A stretch of 64,000 nt of DNA, from the NCBI RefSeq assembly GCF_026126405.1, contig NZ_JAFMTQ010000003.1:124001-188000 (forward strand), in the 5' to 3' direction. Origin of the DNA: Aureitalea sp. L0-47 (GTDB taxonomy: Bacteria; Bacteroidota; Bacteroidia; Flavobacteriales; Flavobacteriaceae). Under the pieces are notes generated by a model, which made no database searches, had not been told where the DNA came from, and worked only from the letters and a program-made list of their open reading frames with translations. Both the position numbers and the translations under genes were made by a program. This document shows, piece by piece, positions 45,392-52,300 of this stretch (positions are counted from its first letter, which is position 1; each line of letters begins with the position of its first letter).

Positions 45392-46222
45392 TTATAGTCC
45401 TCCACCATTATGTTGGTTAACGATAGAAGTGTTTCCTGCACCAAACTGAGTAACTGTACTCATGTGTCCAAGACCGTGCTGATGCGTGTAACTAAAGTTG
45501 TAAAGTCCAACTTGTAGTACATCAGAGTCATTGTAGCGTCCGTACTGCTCGGTCCAAGCTCCGTTTCTGTATCCCAGTTGAAGAACATCAGAATCGTTAC
45601 TCTTACCATGCTGATCTGTTACTGTCCAGTTCTGAACTCCAAACTGAAGTGTAGTAGAAGTATTCTTTCTTCCTAACTGATGTGTCCAAGCATAGTTATC
45701 TACACCAATTTGAAGGGCATAAGAATCATTCTTTCTTCCTTCCTGAAGAGTCCAAACAGTGTTGTCTTTTCCAACCTGCACCGCGTCCGCATCATTTTTT
45801 CTTCCTCTCTGGATGATGTCTGCTTCGTTACGTTTTCCTCTTTGGTAAACATTTGCATCGTTACGACGACCGATTTGGTCTACTCGAGAATCATTCTTCT
45901 TTCCTTTCTGGTCTACGTTAGAAATGTTGCCTATTCCAATTTGAGTTGTAACAGACTTGTTCTTTTTTCCACGTTGAAGAACATCAGACTCGTTACCAGC
46001 ACCAAGCTGAGCAACATAAGAATCATTCTTTTTTCCGTACTGGTCTACATCAGAATCGTTGAAGAAACCAATTTGGTTGGCGTCAGAATCATTCATGTAA
46101 CCAACCTGGTTAACATCAGAGTAGTTTCCAACTCCTAATTGTACAACGTCACTGTCGTTGTATTGAGCGAACCCAACAGTTGCGAATAATAGTGCCGCAG
46201 CACCTAAAATCACTTTTTTCAT
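45392..46222 (-). CDS. csgA: Major curlin CsgA-like, basic-loop variant
   Basis: Exported amyloid subunit of 276 residues. Signal peptide MKKVILGAAALLFATVGFAQ, then about 22-23 tandem repeats of an 11-residue half-unit N-D-S-x-V-x-Q-x-G-x-x, each with Ser/Asn...Gln-x-Gly as in curlin repeats. Central units (about 4-15) have Lys/Arg-rich turns (GKKNDS, GRRNDA, GKRNEA). By eye the mature part has about 26 Lys/Arg and 29 Asp/Glu. The C-terminus (GLYNFSYTHQHGLG ... NTSIVNQHNGGGL) is shared with the other curlin. First gene of operon 1. Confidence 0.92.
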   Translation of the reverse strand: MKKVILGAAALLFATVGFAQYNDSDVVQLGVGNYSDVNQVGYMNDSDANQIGFFNDSDVDQYGKKNDSYVAQLGAGNESDVLQRGKKNKSVTTQIGIGNISNVDQKGKKNDSRVDQIGRRNDANVYQRGKRNEADIIQRGRKNDADAVQVGKDNTVWTLQEGRKNDSYALQIGVDNYAWTHQLGRKNTSTTLQFGVQNWTVTDQHGKSNDSDVLQLGYRNGAWTEQYGRYNDSDVLQVGLYNFSYTHQHGLGHMSTVTQFGAGNTSIVNQHNGGGL

Positions 46223-46496
46223 AATTTAAAAAATTTAGAGGTTATATATTGATTAATAAAAAAGTTCAGTATTTCAATTGCAATATTAGTTGACAACTCC
46301 TACATAGAAGTTAAAACAACGTATTACTAACGTTAAATATCAGGGGATAAATTTCAATCTGGCAGTTATTTTACTAACTTTCCAGATAATCGGAACCAGA
46401 ACTTCGGAGATAAGTTATAAGTGAGATTCGGGGGCTCATTTTTTAACTTGGTCTGTTTTAAACCTAAAAAATCTTTTGGAGGAGTAATGCTTGATT

Positions 46497-46629
46497 AATT
46501 AGGATAGTCAAATATCTCCATTATATAAGTCATATGAAATACGAGTATATACGTATATTTCTCAAAATCAGTAATTTGTACTATTTTTCCTACAAGTTTT
46601 GAGAGTGTTATCGGACGACTATCCTAATT
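46497..46629. repeat. 13-bp perfect inverted repeats flanking a 107-bp segment
   Basis: AATTAGGATAGTC at 46497-46509 is matched exactly by GACTATCCTAATT at 46617-46629. The segment between contains the promoter-like sequence at 46563-46595 directed at csgA1. The layout is that of a phase-variable invertible promoter, or alternatively a large regulatory stem. Confidence 0.55.
46544..46595 (-). promoter_or_regulatory. Promoter-like sequence of csgA1, conserved with csgA2
   Basis: Minus strand: TTG (46595-46593), 22 bases, TGATTTTG (46570-46563; one mismatch to TANNTTTG), then AGAAATATACGTATATAC. The same order and sequence occur upstream of csgA2 (52582-52635). A start here would give a leader of about 330 bases. 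Confidence 0.45.
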
Positions 46630-46695
46630 CAACCGCCAAATCACTTAGTATTCAAGGATTTCCATAAATGTTAAATTTATGTTAAGTACTTTTAA

Positions 46696-46715
46696 TTCCG
46701 AAAACGTTTTCGGAA
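46696..46715. promoter_or_regulatory. 20-bp perfect palindrome, operator-like
   Basis: TTCCGAAAACGTTTTCGGAA, a perfect dyad with central CG as in LacI-family operators. It lies 474 bases upstream of csgA1. A related split dyad TCCGAAAC/GTTTCGGA (52626-52657) lies upstream of csgA2. No LacI-type regulator is encoded in the window. Confidence 0.5.
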
Positions 46716-46807
46716 ATCGATAAAAGTATACCGTTAATCTGTCTTTTCTGTATGTCCAGGAAGCGCACATCATAGCTATTGTCTCGCCAAAAATCTAAAT
46801 AAAAGAA

Positions 46808-46827
46808 AAAGCCCGCCTAAGCGGGCT
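46808..46827 (-). terminator. Terminator of curli operon 2
   Basis: Stem AAGCCCGC/GCGGGCTT with CTAA loop, followed on the minus strand by TTTCTTTTATTT. It lies 20 bases past the last gene of operon 2. Confidence 0.85.
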
Positions 46828-46846
46828 TCTTTTTAAATAGGATTAT

Positions 46847-48340
46847 TTATTGCCAGTCCGGCATAAAGGCATCTTCGTGTATGACTTCTCTCGAATCCTG
46901 GTTAGCAGGATCCAAAAGCAGGACATCTCTCCGCGAAAGACCGTCATTAGATGTGTTGGTAAAGATAATAGACGCTTCATTCGGTGAGAATAAAGGATCT
47001 ATATCTATCGTTCCTTCAGGTTTATTATCGGAAACATCCGTTGTTTCCATAGTGGTCCTGTCGTAAACGAACAATCTGGTATCCAGTTGACGGTAGTCCT
47101 CATTCTCAAATCCGGACACATCATAGGAATAAAGTACCTTTTGATCATCTATAGAAAGGTCCAATCCTCCAACAGCTCCATCCACATCTTCTAAGACAGT
47201 ATCGATTACGGCCCCAGCTTCATTGATGAGATAGATCTTTGCATCGTAGCCTTGTAGATTATTGGTCTTCAATACGATCAGATCACTGGTTTCACTTACC
47301 ACTACCTGTGATATCAGAGATCCGTCCGGTGTTTGATACAATTCTACTGTACCTAAACCATTGTATTGAACTCGATAAAGCTTATCAAATCTGGGGTAGT
47401 AAATACTTACCCTGTCTTCAGGCCAGTCAATATCTATTTCTTCAAGATTGAAACCATTGGGTTTTACCGGTCCGGTTATCTTTCGTTTGTTCAGTCCGTC
47501 CCTATCCATTATATAAATATCAACGTTCGATCCATCATTTTGCAGATAGGCGATCTTGTTGGCCCGAACATTTCTACGCGGACGGTAACTGTTCACTTCG
47601 GAAGAAGTAAGTTGAAATTCTTCACCGTCTTCATCTGCCGAAAATATCACATTGTTATCATTGATCTTTCTAACGAACAATATCCTGTTATCCACCGGTG
47701 GCGGTGCAACTTCAAATGCGCTCAGCTCACTGGTCACTGGCACGTTGATGTCATCGGTGGCTGTAACTTGCCATACGTACTTGGTACCAAGCGTTAATGG
47801 AGAATAAGTCAATGTAGAATCGGTAATCTCTTCAAAGAGCGTCACTTCATTGTTATCCAAATTACGTAGTTCCAGAGTATAGGTAATAGGATCGTCCTCC
47901 GGATCCACAGATTCCCAGCTAAAGATCACTTCTATACCTTGCAGCACCTCATTATCTTCCGGAGTTAGCAGTTCCGGTGCTGATGGCGGCCTGTTATTAA
48001 AGGTAGAAACCAGTAACTCGAAGACCACAGTGGAAGTCCTGTTACCTTCAACGGTAGCCGGAGTGAAATCGGCCAGGTAGCCATCTTTTTTAGCTTCAAC
48101 GGCGTATTCACCTACCAATAGGGATTCAATAATAAAGTTTCCTGAACTATCTGTAAATACGGTACTGGAGACCGGATTGGTAGAGATCTTTGTATTAGGC
48201 AGCGGCTCATTAGAACCTGAAGCGACAACCTTGCCTTTCAGTGATCCAAATTCATTTTCATCGATCTTGTCTTCGTTACAAGAATATACAATAAGGAGCG
48301 ACGCTGCTATAAGGACTAAATATTTAAATATGTTTTTCAT
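46847..48340 (-). CDS. Curli-operon lipoprotein: carboxypeptidase-regulatory + FnIII + TolB-like propeller (copy 2)
   Basis: A 497-residue paralogue of the protein at 40654-42147 with the same domains and lipobox (SLLIVYSC). Amino acid identity is high throughout and very high in the propeller; for example 54 of 60 bases agree between 41221-41280 and 47414-47473. Differences concentrate in the signal peptide, the FnIII-like domain and the final residues. It ends operon 2, 16 bases after csgG2. Conservation of the full-length gene in both operons argues that it belongs to the curli machinery. Confidence 0.85.
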   Translation of the reverse strand: MKNIFKYLVLIAASLLIVYSCNEDKIDENEFGSLKGKVVASGSNEPLPNTKISTNPVSSTVFTDSSGNFIIESLLVGEYAVEAKKDGYLADFTPATVEGNRTSTVVFELLVSTFNNRPPSAPELLTPEDNEVLQGIEVIFSWESVDPEDDPITYTLELRNLDNNEVTLFEEITDSTLTYSPLTLGTKYVWQVTATDDINVPVTSELSAFEVAPPPVDNRILFVRKINDNNVIFSADEDGEEFQLTSSEVNSYRPRRNVRANKIAYLQNDGSNVDIYIMDRDGLNKRKITGPVKPNGFNLEEIDIDWPEDRVSIYYPRFDKLYRVQYNGLGTVELYQTPDGSLISQVVVSETSDLIVLKTNNLQGYDAKIYLINEAGAVIDTVLEDVDGAVGGLDLSIDDQKVLYSYDVSGFENEDYRQLDTRLFVYDRTTMETTDVSDNKPEGTIDIDPLFSPNEASIIFTNTSNDGLSRRDVLLLDPANQDSREVIHEDAFMPDWQ

Positions 48341-48356
48341 GATTCTTTCCTCTTAA

Positions 48357-49757
48357 TTAGCGTGTATTCTTCTTACTCGTACCGAAATGAAAGTTTAAAC
48401 CTCCTGCAAATGTGAAGAAGTAATCATCCCTTCGGCCACGTATCTCATTGTCAATTTTATCGGTAAATGTTGGGTTCCAGTCACCTTTCAGAACAAAAGA
48501 TATTTTATCTGAAACCACATACTCGAGTCCTGCTCCTAATTTCAGGGTTAGGAAGGTATCCCCGTTCTGTAAATACATCCCGTCCGATTCGTCCGTGAAA
48601 TACATATACCCTCCTCCCGCATAAGCAAACGGTGTTAACCTGTCATGAGGCAGAACGGTATATTCTGCGAAAAGTGCATGGTTCAACCACCAGTGATTAG
48701 TATCATTGGTAGAATTCAGCCTGAAGAATTGATTGGTCAATCCTATACTAAATCGATCTACGATCTTGAACTTATAGCCCAATTCGAAATTATAATCCAG
48801 GATTCCGGAAGTGTAATCACCATCAACCAGCGCTAAGCCGGCAGAGACATTAAGTGTATGACGGTGATCATTTTTGAGGTATCTCCTATCGTAAAGGCTC
48901 GTATTAGCTTCCAATTCTTTCTCGAGTTCAAATGCTGAAATAATCTCTGCATCTTTTTCGGGACCATCCTTGGTCTTCCAGAGCTGATCTTTGATACCTT
49001 CCAGGATGAGTTGTTCCACTGCTTTTTCAATGGCCTCCTGAACTGCAAGCTGAGTAGGTTCGTTTTTAGTGAAGCCTGTTTCTGCTTCCAGCAGTCGTTG
49101 AAATTTCACATATCGGAAAATCCCGACGTCAACCGCCTGGGAAAGTATGGTCTTGGATACATTTACTGTCTTAATAATTTCACCTGTGGAAGTTGAAACC
49201 GCTCGAAGATAAATAGTGATTCGGTCCTGGCGGTATTGAGATGATCCTCCAGCTCCGAAATAACGCGCTCCTACCCCACCGGTAAGGACATTGGTATCGT
49301 ACGATATTATTCCGCCTTCTAAAAGGATACCCGCGAACAACAAGGGACTAAGCTTCTGTGCCTGTGCATCCTCTGTATTCAGGTATTCCTGCCGGGTCGT
49401 CCTAATGATATTCCGTTCGTTCAATAGATTTCCGAAGTTCTCTCTTTCTATGGGAGTGAACCATTTGGAATCCTCTAGTGCTTTGATAAGAATGGTAGTC
49501 GCACCTTGTGTTACAGCCGTACTAAACGTACTTCCGTTCTCGATGTTCTTGTATTGCCCTGTTTGATCTTTGAAATTGTAAACCCCTACAACGATAAGTT
49601 TTTCGGGTTCAGGCAGATTGAAAAGTTTTTCGGTTTGTTTTGTTGTTTCTGCGATTCTTGCATCTTCATTTATAATGGGTTGGTTAAAATATGCACCACA
49701 ACCGCTTAAAACCACAAACCAAGCCAGAATAACTAATTTGGTTATAAGTGGTCTCAT
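48357..49757 (-). CDS. csgG: CsgG-type curli secretion channel with C-terminal barrel-like extension (copy 2)
   Basis: A 466-residue lipoprotein (FVVLSGC). The CsgG domain (about 50-285) is almost the same as in copy 1 (YNFKDQTGQYKNIENGSTFS, LLNERNIIRTTRQEYL), while the C-terminal barrel-like domain (about 300-466) is less alike but ends in the same GDWNPTFTDKIDNEIRGRRD pattern. Four bases separate it from csgF2. Two channels with well-conserved pores but divergent barrels suggest parallel secretion units rather than a decayed copy. Confidence 0.93.
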   Translation of the reverse strand: MRPLITKLVILAWFVVLSGCGAYFNQPIINEDARIAETTKQTEKLFNLPEPEKLIVVGVYNFKDQTGQYKNIENGSTFSTAVTQGATTILIKALEDSKWFTPIERENFGNLLNERNIIRTTRQEYLNTEDAQAQKLSPLLFAGILLEGGIISYDTNVLTGGVGARYFGAGGSSQYRQDRITIYLRAVSTSTGEIIKTVNVSKTILSQAVDVGIFRYVKFQRLLEAETGFTKNEPTQLAVQEAIEKAVEQLILEGIKDQLWKTKDGPEKDAEIISAFELEKELEANTSLYDRRYLKNDHRHTLNVSAGLALVDGDYTSGILDYNFELGYKFKIVDRFSIGLTNQFFRLNSTNDTNHWWLNHALFAEYTVLPHDRLTPFAYAGGGYMYFTDESDGMYLQNGDTFLTLKLGAGLEYVVSDKISFVLKGDWNPTFTDKIDNEIRGRRDDYFFTFAGGLNFHFGTSKKNTR

Positions 49758-49761
49758 AATA

Positions 49762-50136
49762 TTATCCGTTTGGAATGATTATTTGTGTCTGTTCACCCGT
49801 GAGGATGTCCAGAACATTGATCACCAATCCTTCTACGGATTCGAATACTTCATATTCGAAGTTGCCGCTTCGGGAGGTTCCTAGCTCGGGAACACCTGTT
49901 CCAAATTGATTCTGAAACTGATTGTTCAGCAAATTGTCCAATCCGGTCAATTCATCGAATCCCTGTAGTCCCAGTTGATCATCTGAAAACGGGTTCTGGG
50001 CGTTGGCCGAATTAAGCATCCACGTATAGTTGAAAGGATCTCCGCCAAAAGCGGGATTCTTCGGGGTATACGTGAGTTGTTGGGCATATCCGTAAACGCT
50101 CATACCAAGCATCAGTAAATACATCACATGTTTCAT
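49762..50136 (-). CDS. csgF: CsgF-type curli assembly protein (copy 2)
   Basis: A 124-residue exported protein with the same QLTYTPKNPAFGGDPFNYTW segment after the signal peptide (LMLGMSVYGYAQ) and the same C-terminus (GEQTQIIIPNG) as copy 1. The variable middle (DDQLGLQGFDELTGLDNLL) is three residues shorter. Intact frame. Confidence 0.92.
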   Translation of the reverse strand: MKHVMYLLMLGMSVYGYAQQLTYTPKNPAFGGDPFNYTWMLNSANAQNPFSDDQLGLQGFDELTGLDNLLNNQFQNQFGTGVPELGTSRSGNFEYEVFESVEGLVINVLDILTGEQTQIIIPNG

Positions 50137-50146
50137 AAGCCCTTTG

Positions 50147-50923
50147 TTAAAAATGTTTAATCATATCTTCTTCCTTCTTAAGTCTTTCGAAATACCCCAT
50201 CGTTCTCCGGATGGCTTCGTAAGACATGGCTTTCAAATAGTCGTTGCTGGGTTGCACCAGGAACGCCATTACAGTGTCATCGTCAACGATCAATTCTATA
50301 GCGGTGTTATTCCCTATGGTTAGCACCTCTTTGACCGTGACTATTTTGGGGCCGTTGATATTATTAGCCAGGTAACTGGTATAGTAATATTGATAGAAGT
50401 CCCTACCGGGTTTGGTCTTGGTGTCTTCAAGCACAATCCCTCTAAGAATCACCCCGTCGTTTTCCAGGTATATACCTTTGATTTCTTCTATTTCTTCTTG
50501 TGATATTGCTCCTTCTTTGTTTTCATCACTGTCGTTTAAGACGATTCTGTCTTTCCCTAACAATTTATCTTCCAGATCGTAAACGAGTAACAGGATGATG
50601 ATTCTCTTTTCTTCGGAAACATTTAGAACGGTACTGGCCAATTCACGTTTTTCACCAGGTTTCAGGACAAACCTGCCGGTTTGGTCAGATTTGGAGTGGT
50701 TATTGGATTCAATTTCATTGCTTATTACAGATAGGATGTAACGCAAACTGTGATTCAACATTGTTTTGTTAAAGGCGAATGCTGTGATGGAGATGAATTC
50801 GGTATTGGGCTCCATAACGATTTCTGCCTCGATCTCGCTATTATAGATCTGGGCACAAATCGCGTCGGTTTGCATCAACTGTAGACAGAGCGCAGTAAAT
50901 AATATAAATACTGCTTTTCTCAT
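50147..50923 (-). CDS. csgE: CsgE-type chaperone with N-terminal CsgH-like domain (copy 2)
   Basis: A 258-residue exported protein, equal in length to copy 1. The CsgE half (about 155-258; VLEDTKTKPGRDFYQYYYTS, PKIVTVKEVLTIGNNTAIEL) is close to copy 1. The N-terminal Ig-like half (FAFNKTMLNHSLRYILSVIS, DQTGRFVLKPGEKRELAS) is more divergent but keeps the framework. The linker between the halves (about 135-155) is acidic and variable. Confidence 0.88.
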   Translation of the reverse strand: MRKAVFILFTALCLQLMQTDAICAQIYNSEIEAEIVMEPNTEFISITAFAFNKTMLNHSLRYILSVISNEIESNNHSKSDQTGRFVLKPGEKRELASTVLNVSEEKRIIILLLVYDLEDKLLGKDRIVLNDSDENKEGAISQEEIEEIKGIYLENDGVILRGIVLEDTKTKPGRDFYQYYYTSYLANNINGPKIVTVKEVLTIGNNTAIELIVDDDTVMAFLVQPSNDYLKAMSYEAIRRTMGYFERLKKEEDMIKHF

Positions 50924-50927
50924 TACT

Positions 50928-51455
50928 TTAATTCCTTTTTATATTTCGTATAATCACTGTTTGATTGTTTCCTGTCATGTAGACCCGAATCCGTTCTGAA
51001 AGTGAATTGCTACCTATATTAAATAGTCTTTGATTATTCCCTTTCTGGTAGTACAGACCCTGATGGGTCCTTTTGAGAGTGTTTCCCATATCGTAAAGAA
51101 CATTGCCGTTGCCCTGTTGAAAAATCAACTCATTTATATTTACGGCACTTCTTTGCAGATATGCATCATTTTTACTTCCCTGCTGAACGAATCCAACATT
51201 TGAGAAGACACTCCTGATATCGGCCCTGGCCATATTGTCCAAACCAACTTGCCGTATATAAACATTCCTAGAGCTAAGATGTTGAGAAGACCTCTTATAA
51301 TCCAGGAATTGGGCTGTATACGGACTAAAAGGAAGCACATGGCTATTCGCCGAATTTCGAGGCCTGATCTCTAAATTCTTATAGGTCTGGCCCATCATGC
51401 ATCCGAAAAAGCTCATTAACAGAAGTACAATACCAATATGGATATTAACTTTCAT
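50928..51455 (-). CDS. csgB: CsgB-like minor curlin/nucleator (copy 2)
   Basis: A 175-residue exported protein aligning with copy 1 over its whole length (QTYKNLEIRPRNSANSHV ... TGNNQTVIIRNIKRN). About five degenerate curlin repeats, e.g. NVYIRQVGLDNMARADIR, NVGFVQQGSKNDAYLQ, ELIFQQGNGNVLYDMG. Preceded by a terminator-like hairpin after csgA2, so it would be reached by read-through. Confidence 0.85.
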   Translation of the reverse strand: MKVNIHIGIVLLLMSFFGCMMGQTYKNLEIRPRNSANSHVLPFSPYTAQFLDYKRSSQHLSSRNVYIRQVGLDNMARADIRSVFSNVGFVQQGSKNDAYLQRSAVNINELIFQQGNGNVLYDMGNTLKRTHQGLYYQKGNNQRLFNIGSNSLSERIRVYMTGNNQTVIIRNIKRN

Positions 51456-51481
51456 AATTTATATGGTCTTTAAAAGAAAAA

Positions 51482-51522
51482 AGTAGTGCACAAGTGATCT
51501 TGAGAGACCCTTGTACACTACT
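51482..51522 (-). terminator. Terminator between csgA2 and csgB2
   Basis: 13-bp stem with one mismatch (AGTAGTGCACAAG/CTTGTACACTACT), 15-nt loop, followed on the minus strand by TTTTTTCTTTT. A good intrinsic terminator placed between major and minor subunit genes. Confidence 0.75.
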
Positions 51523-51562
51523 CATCCTCACAGAAACTACTGTGACAATCTACCTAAGGACG

Positions 51563-52300
51563 TTAGAATCCTCCTCCTCCAGCATTATATTGATTAACAC
51601 TAGACGTGTTTCCAGCGCCAAGCTGTACAACGGTACTCATGTGACCTAGGCCTTCTTGGTGAACGTAGCTAAAGTTGTACAATCCAACTTGCAATACGTC
51701 TGAATCATTGATCACACCAAATTGTTCTGTCCATTGTCCATTACCCCATCCAATTTGCCATACATCGGAGTCGTTAACCCAGCCAAACTGACCTACTGCA
51801 CCCCAGTTTTCATGACCTAATTGAATTGAAGTAGAAGTATTACCAAATCCTTCTTGCCATACGCCTACTAAGTTGTCACCACCTAATTGTAGTGCGTAAG
51901 AGTCGTTAGCGTGAATGAACTGTCGAACATAGGCTTCGTTATCGTAGCCTAGCTGTACAACATCAGAGTCGTTGATCCAGCCATATTGTCCAACATCAGC
52001 TTTGTTAGTAACACCTAATTGGAAAACGAATGAGTCATTAAGCCATCCGATTTGTTCAACATCAGCATCGTTACCAGCACCTAACTGAACTACCAATGAT
52101 TGGTTGTCAATTCCTTCTTGGAACACTTTGGAATCATTTAATAATCCGAATTGTAGAACGTCGGAATCATTTATCCAACCAATTTGATCTACGTCGGAAT
52201 TGTTCATCATACCCACTTGGAGTACGTCACTGTCGTTAAATTGGGCGAACCCAACAGTCGCTACTAAGAGCGCAAGCAAACTTAACAATAACTTTTTCAT
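51563..52300 (-). CDS. csgA: Major curlin CsgA-like, acidic/hydrophobic variant
   Basis: Exported amyloid subunit of 245 residues from ATG 52300 (MKKLLLSLLALLVATVGFAQ); the in-frame extension upstream is rejected because it precedes this clear signal peptide. About 20 tandem 11-residue units N-D-S-D-V-x-Q-x-G-x-x follow, with Trp, Ile and Leu at turn positions (QIGWIND, QFGLLND). By eye the mature part has about 3 Lys/Arg against about 28 Asp/Glu, so it is strongly acidic, unlike the other curlin. The C-terminus (GLYNFSYVHQEGLGHMST) is shared. First gene of operon 2. Confidence 0.92.
   Translation of the reverse strand: MKKLLLSLLALLVATVGFAQFNDSDVLQVGMMNNSDVDQIGWINDSDVLQFGLLNDSKVFQEGIDNQSLVVQLGAGNDADVEQIGWLNDSFVFQLGVTNKADVGQYGWINDSDVVQLGYDNEAYVRQFIHANDSYALQLGGDNLVGVWQEGFGNTSTSIQLGHENWGAVGQFGWVNDSDVWQIGWGNGQWTEQFGVINDSDVLQVGLYNFSYVHQEGLGHMSTVVQLGAGNTSSVNQYNAGGGGF

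Larger units (their letters stand above)
46223..46846. other. Long intergenic region between the two curli operons
   Basis: 624 bases without a supported gene. From right to left: terminator of operon 2 (46808-46827), a 20-bp perfect palindrome (46696-46715), a 13-bp perfect inverted repeat pair (46497-46509 and 46617-46629) enclosing a promoter-like sequence shared with csgA2, then about 270 bases of leader before csgA1. Confidence 0.7.

Noticed and set aside
45392-46222. Tandem DNA repeat or CRISPR-like array
   Set aside because: The periodicity is 33 bases and in frame; it encodes curlin repeats and varies like protein-coding sequence.
46223-46846. Possible mobile element between the curli operons
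   Set aside because: There are inverted repeats but no transposase, no target duplication seen, and the segment contains promoter-like sequence conserved with the other operon.
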